A DNA stretch of 64,000 nt from Holophagales bacterium (GTDB lineage: Bacteria > Acidobacteriota > Thermoanaerobaculia > Multivoradales > JAGPDF01), in assembly GCA_016699405.1 (NCBI GenBank), contig CP064972.1, forward strand, positions 4,185,501-4,249,500, read 5' to 3'. The translations under genes were made by a program, and so were the position numbers. The notes beneath the pieces were generated by a model that made no database searches, was not told where the DNA came from, and saw only the letters and a list, made by a program, of their open reading frames with translations. Below are positions 7,916 to 16,281 of this stretch, piece by piece. The stretch's first letter is position 1. Each line of letters opens with the position of its first letter.

Positions 7916-9883
7916 TCAGGTGCGCGCCGCGCCGGACGGCGGACCGCCTTTCGACCCGCCCGTCGGAAGCCACTGCGTGTGGGCAGCGGTGGCGAAGGCG
8001 TCGTCGGGCCGGGTCGAGACCGGAGAGGCCGGGAGCTTCCAGACGGCGTCGCGGACGCGCACCCAGTCGACGAGCTCGGCGACGGTCTCCGCCGCCTCGG
8101 GTCGCTTCTCCGGGTCGCGCTCGAGCAGGCGATGGACCAGCGACGCGAGCCGCGGCGGAATTCCGGGCACCAGATCGGCGAGCGGACGGATCCGCGCCGA
8201 CAGCGTGCGCTCCATCACCTCCGAAGTGCGCGGCGCAGCGAACGGCTGCTCGCCGGACAGGGCGGCGTAGAGCACGACGCCGAGCGAGAAGAGGTCGCCG
8301 CGCGGAGTGAACGGTTCGGAGAGAAAGACCTCGGGCGGCACAAAACCCGGCGTGCCGAAAATCCGTCCCGGCTCGGCACGGGCCGCCGAGGCGACGAACG
8401 CCGCGAGCCCGAAGTCGACGACCTTGATCGCGCCATCGCGCCCGAGCAGCACGTTGCCGGGCTTGATGTCGCGATGCACGACGCCCTGCGCGTGCGCCAG
8501 CTCGAGCGCCCGGGCAACGGCGAGGCCGAGGCAGGCGGCGGGATCGGCGCCGAGGCGGCCGACCTCCCAGAGCAGCAGCTCGAGCGTCTTGCCTTCGACG
8601 AGCTCCATGGCGATGAAGGCACCGCTCGGCGACGCGACGGCGTCGTAGACCGCCACGACGTGCGGGTGGGTGAAGCGAGCGATGGTCGTTGCCTCGCGCA
8701 ACAGCGCGGCGATCCGCTCGTCGCGCTCCAGCTGGGCGACGGCCGAGTCGAGACGCAACGTCTTGAGGGCCACCGGTCGCTCGAGGCGCGGATCCCAGCC
8801 GCGATAGACCATCCCCATGCCGCCCACGCCGAGCGCCTCGACGACCTGGTAGCGGCCGAGGAAGACGCGCGAGAGGTCGTCGCGATCGGCCACGCCGCGC
8901 GCCAGCCGGGCGAAGCCGGCCTCGAGCTGCTCGATCTCCGAGCCGCTGGCCGCCGCGCCGCCGGCCGCCCGCTGCGCCTCGAGCATCCGCCGCACCGGGC
9001 GCACGATGGTGATCCACGCCCCCTGCGCCGCGAGCGCCACCAGCGCCAACGCCGCGGCGATGGCGAAGAGAGCGCGCCGCCGCATGCGCCACGCCGCCGC
9101 CTCGGCGACCGCGGCGCTCTGCCGCGACAGCACGACCCAGGAGGATCCGGCCACCGGCGCCCAGGCCCCGAGCTGACGATCGCCGCCCCGGCTCTCTGCC
9201 TGCTGGGCTCCGCGCGCCCTGCCGGCGAGCGCCATCTGAACCACCGTGGGCGGCATTTCGTCGAGCGTTTCCAGCGGCCCGGCGAGCACCGCCCCCGAGC
9301 GATCGGCGAGCACCAGCACCGCATCGTCGCCGAGCTCCTCGGGACGCAACAGGTCCCCGAGTCCGCCACCCGCGGCGACGAGACGCACCGCCCCGCCACC
9401 GCTCGGACGGTCGACGATCACCAGCAGGTCGGCGCGCTCGCCCAGCCCACGGACCCCGGGCTGGAGCGGCAGGCCGCGCACCCGTTCACCCGCCGCGCGA
9501 GCGACCGGCGACGCAAGCTGCGCCCGCACCCCTTCCCGCCCCTCGCCATCGACCAGGGCGAGCGCGAGCGCGCCGAGGTCGGCCCACGACGAGAGGCTCT
9601 CGCCGAGAAGACGTCGCGCCGCCGTCCCGTCGGCCTCGGCGAGCTCCGGGCGCGCGGCGAGCGAGGAGACGAGGGCGGAGCGGGTGGCGAGCCAGGACTC
9701 GACCCGCTCGGCCGTCGCCCGCGCCGCCACCACGTGACTGCGCAGGACCTGCTCGGTCATCGCCTCCCGGTTGAGCGAGACGAGCTGCCAGGAGACGAGC
9801 CCGAGCGGCAGCAGCGCGACGAGCGCGAGCGCCGCCGCGACGCGTGCGAGCAGCCCCGAACCCCGGCGCCGTGGCCAGCTCAC
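7916..9883 (-). CDS. Transmembrane sensor serine/threonine protein kinase
   Basis: 655 aa. TM1 is at ~11-33, an extracytoplasmic sensor region at ~34-270 and TM2 at ~271-293. A linker region with HAMP-like spacing follows, then a Hanks-type kinase domain at ~344-605. Key elements are present: glycine loop GVGGMG (352-357), Lys374 in VALK, HRDIKPGN (470-477), DFG (490-492) and the APE-like PPE. The enzyme should be active. The start is GTG 9881-9883, with GGAGG seven bases before it; an upstream extension in the same frame is antisense noise through other genes. The GTG overlaps the stop of the FHA-EAL gene (GTGA), so the two are made together. The sensor may be of dCache/CHASE type, but I cannot assign its ligand. 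Confidence 0.92.
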   Translation of the reverse strand: MSWPRRRGSGLLARVAAALALVALLPLGLVSWQLVSLNREAMTEQVLRSHVVAARATAERVESWLATRSALVSSLAARPELAEADGTAARRLLGESLSSWADLGALALALVDGEGREGVRAQLASPVARAAGERVRGLPLQPGVRGLGERADLLVIVDRPSGGGAVRLVAAGGGLGDLLRPEELGDDAVLVLADRSGAVLAGPLETLDEMPPTVVQMALAGRARGAQQAESRGGDRQLGAWAPVAGSSWVVLSRQSAAVAEAAAWRMRRRALFAIAAALALVALAAQGAWITIVRPVRRMLEAQRAAGGAAASGSEIEQLEAGFARLARGVADRDDLSRVFLGRYQVVEALGVGGMGMVYRGWDPRLERPVALKTLRLDSAVAQLERDERIAALLREATTIARFTHPHVVAVYDAVASPSGAFIAMELVEGKTLELLLWEVGRLGADPAACLGLAVARALELAHAQGVVHRDIKPGNVLLGRDGAIKVVDFGLAAFVASAARAEPGRIFGTPGFVPPEVFLSEPFTPRGDLFSLGVVLYAALSGEQPFAAPRTSEVMERTLSARIRPLADLVPGIPPRLASLVHRLLERDPEKRPEAAETVAELVDWVRVRDAVWKLPASPVSTRPDDAFATAAHTQWLPTGGSKGGPPSGAART

Positions 9884-11019
9884 GGCAGCTCCTCCGGCAA
9901 GGGCGCCGGACGGCCGAAGTGGAACCCCTGACCATGGGAGAAGCCGAGCTCGGCGCAGCAGCGCGCCTCCCCGGCCGTCTCGATCCCCTCGGCGACGGTT
10001 TGCAGGCCGAGCCGGCGCGCCGCGTCCACCAGGGCGGCGACGAACTGCCGCCGGGGCTCGCCGGCACGATCGATCCCGCGGACGAGCTGGAGATCGAACT
10101 TGAGAAACTGCGGCGGCACCTCGAGGATCTCCTGCAAGCGGGCGAGGCCGGCGCCGAAGTCGTCGTAGGCCAGGCCCATGTCGAGTGCCGCGAGCTCCTC
10201 GCGCAGGATTCGCAGGCGCTCGACCGGCATCGCCAGCTGTTCGCTGATCTCGACGACGACACGGCGCCCGGGGTGAGCGCGCCGCATCGCGCGGAACGAG
10301 GCGACGAGACGGCGCGTCTCGAGCTCCCCGGCGTTGACGTTCAGGAAGAGCAGCGACTCCGGCGGGAGATGGCGGGCCGCATGAAACGCGTCCTGGCGGA
10401 GGAGCTCGGTCAGCTCGACGTCGAGGCCGACCTCCTCGGCGATCGAGAAGAGCCCGAGCGGGGACTCCGGAAGGTCCTCGTCCCGTCCGAGGCCGAGCGC
10501 CTCGTAGCCGATCCGTTCGCCCTCCGGCAGCCGCACGATCGGCTGGAAGCGCGACTCGACCCGCCGCTCGTCGATCAGCCGGCGCAGGCTTCGCGCCTCT
10601 TCGATCCGGCTGCGCAGGCGCGGCATGGCGCAGGGCGGCGAGCTCAGCGTCGTCGTCTCGAGCCAGACACGATCCTGCTCGCCGGTCAACCGCCCGAGCC
10701 GGAACTCGAGATCGGCGAAGTGGACGATGTCTCCTTCGGCGAACACCGTCTCGCCGGTCAGCCGGACCCCGTTGAGGTAGGTGCCGTTCGTCGAGCCGAG
10801 GTCGCGCAGCAGGAGCGCGGCCGGGCCGCGACGGATCTCGGCATGTTCGAGCGAGACCTGCGGCGACGGCAGTGCGAGGTCGAGATCGGAACGACGACCG
10901 ACGCGGCAGGGCAGGCGCGCCAGCGCGAGCCGCCAGAGCTGACGCGAGGAGGGCTCGATTCCCTCGAGGTACCACTCGAACGACGCGGGTCCGGAGCTCG
11001 TCATCGGAGGCTGCCACAC
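9880..11019 (-). CDS. FHA domain-EAL domain protein
   Basis: 379 aa, no signal peptide. An N-terminal FHA domain (about 35-105: VGRRSDLDLAL, SxxHAEI, DLGSTNGTYLNG) binds phosphothreonine peptides. The EAL domain (about 145-375) hydrolyses c-di-GMP in active members. Residues that match the catalytic set are E173 of the EAL motif, N227 or N229, E257, D286-D287 (DDFGAG), K307, E344 (AEGIE) and Q364. The signature reads EALGLG, so the usual Arg of ExLxR is missing. It ends inside the start of the kinase gene. The arrangement suggests that the kinase phosphorylates, or is read by, the FHA domain to set c-di-GMP turnover (inference). Confidence 0.9.
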   Translation of the reverse strand: MWQPPMTSSGPASFEWYLEGIEPSSRQLWRLALARLPCRVGRRSDLDLALPSPQVSLEHAEIRRGPAALLLRDLGSTNGTYLNGVRLTGETVFAEGDIVHFADLEFRLGRLTGEQDRVWLETTTLSSPPCAMPRLRSRIEEARSLRRLIDERRVESRFQPIVRLPEGERIGYEALGLGRDEDLPESPLGLFSIAEEVGLDVELTELLRQDAFHAARHLPPESLLFLNVNAGELETRRLVASFRAMRRAHPGRRVVVEISEQLAMPVERLRILREELAALDMGLAYDDFGAGLARLQEILEVPPQFLKFDLQLVRGIDRAGEPRRQFVAALVDAARRLGLQTVAEGIETAGEARCCAELGFSHGQGFHFGRPAPLPEELP

Positions 11020-11137
11020 GAGGTGAGCGAACGCTGCCCACGTCGATCGACTGGCTTATCATAAGGGCAACCGTTCGAGTCAGGCCGGGTGCCGGACCGC
11101 GCTTGCCGGTCCATGCTCCGACGACGAGGAGACCTCC

Positions 11138-12895
11138 ATGCGCCAAGCTCACGCGACGATCTGCCCGGCTCTTCTCCTCCTGCTCGGCGGAGCGCTCGCG
11201 GCCGGCGCGAGCGAGCTCCAGCCCCAGGGTTGGCACGTCGTGCGCCCCGGCGACACACTCCTCGATCTCACCCGCACCTACACCGGCTCGACCGACCCCT
11301 GGAGAGACAACTGGGGGCTCAACACCTTCGTGCAGGATCCCGACCTGCTGCAGCCCGGCTGGCGCCTGCGCCTGCTCCTCCAGCCGGCGCACTCGCGGCC
11401 CGCGGCACAGCTCGTCCAGCTCGCGCGACGCGTCGAGAGCAAGCCCGCGCCGCAGCCGTGGGGTCCCGCTCAGGTGGGCGACCTGCTGCTCGACCGTGAC
11501 GCGGTGCGGACCTTCGACGGCGCCTCGACCGAGCTCGCCTTCACCGACGGCGGCCATCTGCGCCTGACCGAGCGTTCGCTGGTCTTCCTCGTCCGCCCCA
11601 CGCAGTCTGTCGCCAGCGCCCGCCGCGGTGTCGAGATCGTCGAAGGCGAAGCCGACCTCCAACTCGGCGACGCCGGAGCGGCACGGCGCGAGGTCGAGGT
11701 CGTGGCCGGCAGTGCGCGCGCCGCGCTGCGCACGGCGCCCGGCTCCGAGGCCTCCTCGCGCACGCGACGCGCCGTCGCGGGCGGTTCGCAGTGGATGATC
11801 TACCAGGGTGACGCGACGCTCGCCGCCGGCGGCAAGCGCGTCGAGCTCGCCGCCGGCACCGGCAGCACGGTCGCCGCGAAGTCTCCGCCGACGCCGCCCG
11901 AGGCCCTGCTCCCGGCGCCGGCGCTGCGACCGACCCACGGCTCGGCGACGGTCGCGGCCCATCTCGAGCTCGCCTGGGAGGCGGTGCCGGGCGCGGCCCG
12001 TTACATCGCCGAGCTCTGCCCGGATTCCGCCTGCGGCGTCGTCCTGCAACGCGTGACGGCCCTCGCCGAGCCGCTCTGGCGGCCGGAGCCGATCGAACCC
12101 GGCGACTACTACTGGCGCGCCAGCGCGGTCGCCCCCTCGGGGCTCGACGGCTTCGCGGCCCCGGCCCAAGCACTGAGCGCCCTCGACCACGAGCCCGACA
12201 CGCTGGCTCCCGAGGCGCGCCTGGGAGTCGGCGGCCCCCACGTCGAGATCGACGGCGAACCGGTCTTCTCCGGCGAGGCGATCGTCCAGCTCACGGCGAG
12301 CGACGAGGGCAGCGGCGTGGCACGGCGGACGCTTCTCGTCGACGGCACCGCAGCCGAGGAGTCGCGGCTGCGCGGACCGTGGGCGAGCGGCGAGCATCGG
12401 GTCGAGGCGCGCGTCGCCGACCGCGCCGGCAACGAAGCGGTCGTCGGGCCGTTGATCTTCACCGTCGACGCCGACGCCCCGCAGATCGAGCTCGAACCGG
12501 CGACCGCGGGATCCGACTCGAACGGCGTCTGGCGGATGCTCAGCGAGCTCTCGTGGACCGCCGATCAGGGATGGAGCGCCTGGCGCTGGATCTCCGGCGA
12601 GCGTCGCCTGCACCGCGACCTCGTCCGCGGGGCCTGGAGCCTCGGGGGCGGCGAGCCGACGCTCTCGCTCGCGTGGCGCGGCACGCCGCACGTCAGCGGC
12701 GATGGCACGCAGGCGATTCCCGGTGGCCCGTCGCTCGCCTTCACCGCACGCGATGCCGGATCCGGGGTCGCGACCTTCCGACTGCGGCCGAAACAGCGGC
12801 GTGAGGGCGATCGGCAGATCCTCGTGCTCCGTTTCGACAGCGCCGACCGGCTCGGCAATCGCCGGGTGCTGACGCTCGAAGTCCGTCCCGATTGA
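11138..12895 (+). CDS. Secreted LysM-FecR domain protein with Ig-like repeats
   Basis: 585 aa with a signal peptide (about 1-24, ending AAGASE). A LysM module follows (WHVVRPGDTLLDLTRTY through LLQPGWRLRL, ~30-75), which suggests peptidoglycan binding. A FecR-type strand-rich domain is at ~105-200 (STELAFTDGGHLRLTE). The remainder is beta-sandwich sequence with several Ig/fibronectin-like units (VDGTAAEESRLRGPWASGEH; VADRAGNEAVVGP). GAGGAG precedes the ATG by six bases. A TATCAT element at 11057-11062 could be its -10. It reads away from the FHA-EAL gene and toward pbpC, 46 bp away. A cell-wall structural or surface role is likely; no enzyme motif is seen. Confidence 0.85.
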   Translation: MRQAHATICPALLLLLGGALAAGASELQPQGWHVVRPGDTLLDLTRTYTGSTDPWRDNWGLNTFVQDPDLLQPGWRLRLLLQPAHSRPAAQLVQLARRVESKPAPQPWGPAQVGDLLLDRDAVRTFDGASTELAFTDGGHLRLTERSLVFLVRPTQSVASARRGVEIVEGEADLQLGDAGAARREVEVVAGSARAALRTAPGSEASSRTRRAVAGGSQWMIYQGDATLAAGGKRVELAAGTGSTVAAKSPPTPPEALLPAPALRPTHGSATVAAHLELAWEAVPGAARYIAELCPDSACGVVLQRVTALAEPLWRPEPIEPGDYYWRASAVAPSGLDGFAAPAQALSALDHEPDTLAPEARLGVGGPHVEIDGEPVFSGEAIVQLTASDEGSGVARRTLLVDGTAAEESRLRGPWASGEHRVEARVADRAGNEAVVGPLIFTVDADAPQIELEPATAGSDSNGVWRMLSELSWTADQGWSAWRWISGERRLHRDLVRGAWSLGGGEPTLSLAWRGTPHVSGDGTQAIPGGPSLAFTARDAGSGVATFRLRPKQRREGDRQILVLRFDSADRLGNRRVLTLEVRPD

Positions 12896-12941
12896 GCGCC
12901 GCGGGTTCGACGATCGGCGGCGGACGCGAGACGACCGCGGC

Positions 12942-15347
12942 ATGAAGACGGGCGCGCTCGCCCGCCTGCGGCGTCGTCTGCCGTCGCGTCGCGTGCTGGG
13001 ACGCTCGGCGCTCGCTCTGGCCGGCGTCGGCGCCGCGGCGCTCGCGGCCCTCGCCTTGTCGCGCGCCCGGCTCGAGTCGCCCGCGCCGACCCTCCTCGCC
13101 CGCGACCGGAGCGGCCAGTACCTTGGCGAGTTGCCGGCCGGCGACGACGACCGGCTCGGCTTCTGGCCCGCGACACCGATCCCGGAGCGCGTCGCCGCCG
13201 CGACGCTGGCGATCGAAGACCGTCGTTTTCGTCTCCATCCGGGCGTCGACCCGCTCGCCCTGCTCCGCGCCCTGCGCCAGAACCTCACCGCCGGTCGCCG
13301 CGTCTCCGGCGCCTCGACACTCGCCATGCAGGTCGCCCGGATGCAGCGCCCCGGCTCCCGCGGCTACTGGCGCAAGGCGCTCGAGGCCGCCACCGCGCTC
13401 CTCCTGACGGCGCGCTACGGCCGCGATGCCGTGCTCGCCCACTACTTGAGGATCGTGCCCTACGGCAATCGCATCCACGGGATCGCCTACGCGGCGCGGC
13501 GCTACCTCGACAAGCCGGTCGACGACCTCTCGTGGGCCGAGGTGGCCTTCCTCACCGCCATCCCCCAGTCGCCCGCTCGGATGAACCCCTACGACCCGCG
13601 CGGGCGCCTGCGGGCGATCCAGCGCGGGCGAGAGATCCTCGGACGACTGGCCGAACGAGGCGACCTCCCGGCCCGGGATCTCGCCGTGGCGCTCGACGAG
13701 ATCGAGCACCTGCGCCTGCCCTGGCGCGGCGAGCGACCGGCCGCGGCGATCCACCCGCTGCTTGCTCTGGCCCGCCAGGTGCCCGAGGCCTGGCGCGCCA
13801 GCCGTCCGCTCCTCGCCACCACGCTCGAGCTCGAGCTGCAGCGCGAGGCCGAATGGCTCGCCTACCGCACGGTGGCCGACGAGTCCGACCGCGGCGCCGG
13901 CAACGCCGCGGTGCTGATCGTCGATCGCGCGAGCTGGGAGGTGCGGGCGGCGGTCGGCTCGACCGGGTACTTCGACACGCGACGCGGCGGCGCCATCGAC
14001 TACCTGCGGCTGCCCCGCTCTTCCGGGTCGACGCTCAAGCCGCTGCTCTTCGCCCAGGCGCTCGAGCGCGGGACGATCGCTCCCAACACCGTGCTCGACG
14101 ATCTCGAGCCCGGGCCGGGGGGGATCCTCAACTCCGACGAGCGCTACCTCGGCCCGCTGCTGCCGCGACTGGCGCTCGCCAACTCGCGCAACGTGCCGGC
14201 GGTCGAATTGCTGTCGCGTCTCGGCCTCGACGCCTTCTACGGCTTCCTCGCCGATCTGCGCCTGCATGCCCACGAAGAGACGGCACGGCACTACGGTCTC
14301 GGCCTGGCGATCGGCTCGCTGCCCGTCACGCTCGAGCGGCTCGTCACCGCCTACACCGTGCTCGCCGGCGACGGACGGCTGCAGGAGCTGCGCTGGCTCG
14401 CCGGCGCCCCGAGCCCCGAGGCACCACGCCGCGTGAGCGAAGCGACGGCGCGGCGGATCACCCTCTTCCTCGCCGATCCGCAGGCCCGGCTTCCGACCTT
14501 CCCGCGGATGGGCTTCTCCGAGTACCCGTTCCCGGTGGCCGTGAAGACCGGCACGTCGTCGCGTTACCGCGACGCCTGGACCGTCGCCTGGTCGGAGCGC
14601 TACCTCGTCGGCGTCTGGGTGGGACACCCCGACGAGCGGCCGATGAGCGCGCTCTCCGGGTATCGCATCGCCGCCCGGCTCACCCAGACGCTGCTCGAGC
14701 GACTGCACCGCGACGAGCTCGACGGCCAGTCCGGCCGCTCGTTCCCGCCTCCCGCCGGCGAGCATGCCGAACGGCTCTGCGCGCTCACCGGCGCGCGCGC
14801 CACCGCGGCCTGCGATCGCGTGCTGCTCGAGTGGCTGCCCGACGGCATCCCGGCCCCGGGCGACTGCCGCGCTCACCGTCAGGTGGGGATCGATCGCCGC
14901 AACGGGGCGATCGCCAACGCCGCCACGCCGCCCGCCGAGGTGGAGATGCGCACCTTCGTCGACCTGCCGACGCGCTACGCCGCGTGGCTGATCCACCAGG
15001 GGGTGCCGAGCCTGCCGCAGGCGCTCGCCGACGCGGCGCATCGCGCCGAGGCCCAGGTGCTCGATCTCTCCGGCCAGCTGCCGCGGGTCGAGATCACCGC
15101 CCCCGAGCCCGGCACGCGCATGCTGCGCGATCCGGAGACACCGCCCGAGCTCAACACGCTCCGCCTCGCGGCGGCGGTCGAGCCGCCGGTGCCGCAGCTC
15201 GTCTGGTATCTCGACGGCCGCCCCCTGGCGACGGTCGAGAGGCCGTACACGCTGCGCTGGCAGCTCGAGCCCGGCGAACACGTCTTCCAGGCCCGCGTGC
15301 CGTTCAGCGAGGCACGCTCGCCGCTGGTGCGGATCACCGTCGAGTAG
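12942..15347 (+). CDS. pbpC: Penicillin-binding protein 1C (bifunctional glycosyltransferase/transpeptidase)
   Basis: 801 aa. An N-terminal TM anchor (~20-42) is followed by a GT51 glycosyltransferase domain with IEDRRFRLHPGVD (E92), GASTLAMQ and RKALEAATAL. The transpeptidase domain has the three active-site motifs: S363-T-L-K366, S415-R-N417 and K535-T-G537. The C-terminal ~90 residues form the BiPBP_C beta-domain specific to PBP1C (VEITAPEPGTRML to the end). It should polymerise and crosslink peptidoglycan at the outer face of the inner membrane. In E. coli pbpC follows the alpha-2-macroglobulin gene; here that gene's end is at 1305 and other genes lie between. Confidence 0.95.
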   Translation: MKTGALARLRRRLPSRRVLGRSALALAGVGAAALAALALSRARLESPAPTLLARDRSGQYLGELPAGDDDRLGFWPATPIPERVAAATLAIEDRRFRLHPGVDPLALLRALRQNLTAGRRVSGASTLAMQVARMQRPGSRGYWRKALEAATALLLTARYGRDAVLAHYLRIVPYGNRIHGIAYAARRYLDKPVDDLSWAEVAFLTAIPQSPARMNPYDPRGRLRAIQRGREILGRLAERGDLPARDLAVALDEIEHLRLPWRGERPAAAIHPLLALARQVPEAWRASRPLLATTLELELQREAEWLAYRTVADESDRGAGNAAVLIVDRASWEVRAAVGSTGYFDTRRGGAIDYLRLPRSSGSTLKPLLFAQALERGTIAPNTVLDDLEPGPGGILNSDERYLGPLLPRLALANSRNVPAVELLSRLGLDAFYGFLADLRLHAHEETARHYGLGLAIGSLPVTLERLVTAYTVLAGDGRLQELRWLAGAPSPEAPRRVSEATARRITLFLADPQARLPTFPRMGFSEYPFPVAVKTGTSSRYRDAWTVAWSERYLVGVWVGHPDERPMSALSGYRIAARLTQTLLERLHRDELDGQSGRSFPPPAGEHAERLCALTGARATAACDRVLLEWLPDGIPAPGDCRAHRQVGIDRRNGAIANAATPPAEVEMRTFVDLPTRYAAWLIHQGVPSLPQALADAAHRAEAQVLDLSGQLPRVEITAPEPGTRMLRDPETPPELNTLRLAAAVEPPVPQLVWYLDGRPLATVERPYTLRWQLEPGEHVFQARVPFSEARSPLVRITVE

Positions 15348-15406
15348 CTCGGCCGCACCGCTCGCGGTTCGCCACGACGGGATGGGTCGGCTAGAGTTGC
15401 CGTGCC

Positions 15407-16231
15407 ATGGATCGCGCCGATCGTCCCTTCCTCGCCGCTGTCGTCCAGATGAGCTCGACCTCTTCGGAGGAGGGCAACTGGCGGCAGGTCAAGTCGCTCG
15501 TCGAGCACGCCGCGCAGCTCGGCGCCCAACTCGTGGTCACCCCGGAGAACACCAACTACCTCGGACCCCACGAAGAGAAGGTGCGCCGCGCCGAACCGCT
15601 CGGAGGGCCGACCTGCGCGAAGTTCGCGCACCTCGCCGACGAGCTCGACATCCATCTCCTCCTCGGCTCGTTCAACGAGCGCGGCTCGCAACCGGGGCGG
15701 TGCCGCAACACCAGCGTCCTGTTCGGCCAGGAGGGCGAGATCCTGGCGGTGTACCGCAAGATCCACCTCTTCGACGTCGACGTCGCCGACGCGGTGCGCT
15801 TTCTCGAATCGGCGACCGTCGAACCCGGCGGCGAGGTGGTCGTCGCCGAGACGCCGCTCGGCAAGATCGGCCTGTCGATCTGCTACGACCTGCGCTTCGG
15901 CGAGCTCTACCGCAAGCTCGTCGACGGCGGCGCGGAGATGATCGCCATCCCCGCCGCCTTCACCGCCGTCACCGGCAAGGCGCACTGGGAGCCGCTCGTC
16001 CGCGCCCGGGCGATCGAGAGCCAGTGCTACGTCCTCGCTGCCGCACAGTGCGGCAAGCACGACGACAACGGCCTGCGCGAGAGCCACGGGCACGCGATGA
16101 TCGTCGACCCGTGGGGACAGGTGGTGGCCTCGGTTTCGGACGGTCCCGGTGTGGCGGTGGCCGAGATCGACCTCGATCGTGTGGCTCGGGTCCGTTCCGG
16201 GATCCCGATGGCGCGCCACCGGCGGCTCTGA
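15407..16231 (+). CDS. Nit1-type carbon-nitrogen hydrolase (deaminated glutathione amidase-like)
   Basis: 274 aa. The nitrilase fold carries the catalytic triad E47 (VVTPENTNY), K118 (YRKIHLFDV) and C159 (SICYDLRF). The exact wording around these sites, with GxxRxNTSVLF-type and YRKIHLFDVD segments, fits the Nit1 branch, which hydrolyses deaminated glutathione to alpha-ketoglutarate and cysteinylglycine as metabolite repair. It is cytoplasmic, with no signal peptide. It follows pbpC by 59 bp on the same strand; TAGAGT just upstream (15392-15397) could be a -10. The subgroup call rests on motif similarity by eye. Confidence 0.88.
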   Translation: MDRADRPFLAAVVQMSSTSSEEGNWRQVKSLVEHAAQLGAQLVVTPENTNYLGPHEEKVRRAEPLGGPTCAKFAHLADELDIHLLLGSFNERGSQPGRCRNTSVLFGQEGEILAVYRKIHLFDVDVADAVRFLESATVEPGGEVVVAETPLGKIGLSICYDLRFGELYRKLVDGGAEMIAIPAAFTAVTGKAHWEPLVRARAIESQCYVLAAAQCGKHDDNGLRESHGHAMIVDPWGQVVASVSDGPGVAVAEIDLDRVARVRSGIPMARHRRL

Positions 16232-16281
16232 CCGACAACCCTGGGCGGGCGCTCGCGTATCTCCCTGCGGGAGGACGACCG

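Noticed and set aside
11066..11100. Possible tRNA T-arm (TTCGAGTC) before the LysM-FecR gene
   Set aside because: The bases around it do not form a 5-bp T-stem and no acceptor or anticodon arms can be drawn.
10000..13327. Very long open frame on the minus strand through the FHA-EAL, LysM-FecR and pbpC genes in the same frame as the kinase
   Set aside because: It is antisense to well-identified genes and reads as Arg/Ala/Gly-rich sequence without domains. High G+C makes such frames common. The kinase starts at GTG 9883 with a good ribosome site.
12741..15281. 846-codon minus-strand frame opposite pbpC
   Set aside because: The plus strand encodes a PBP1C with all active-site motifs. The antisense frame is a shadow of it.
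15382..16281. Long plus-strand frame through the Nit1 gene in another frame
   Set aside because: Arg-rich reading opposite a clear nitrilase; the propeller gene begins at ATG 16282 with its own signal peptide.
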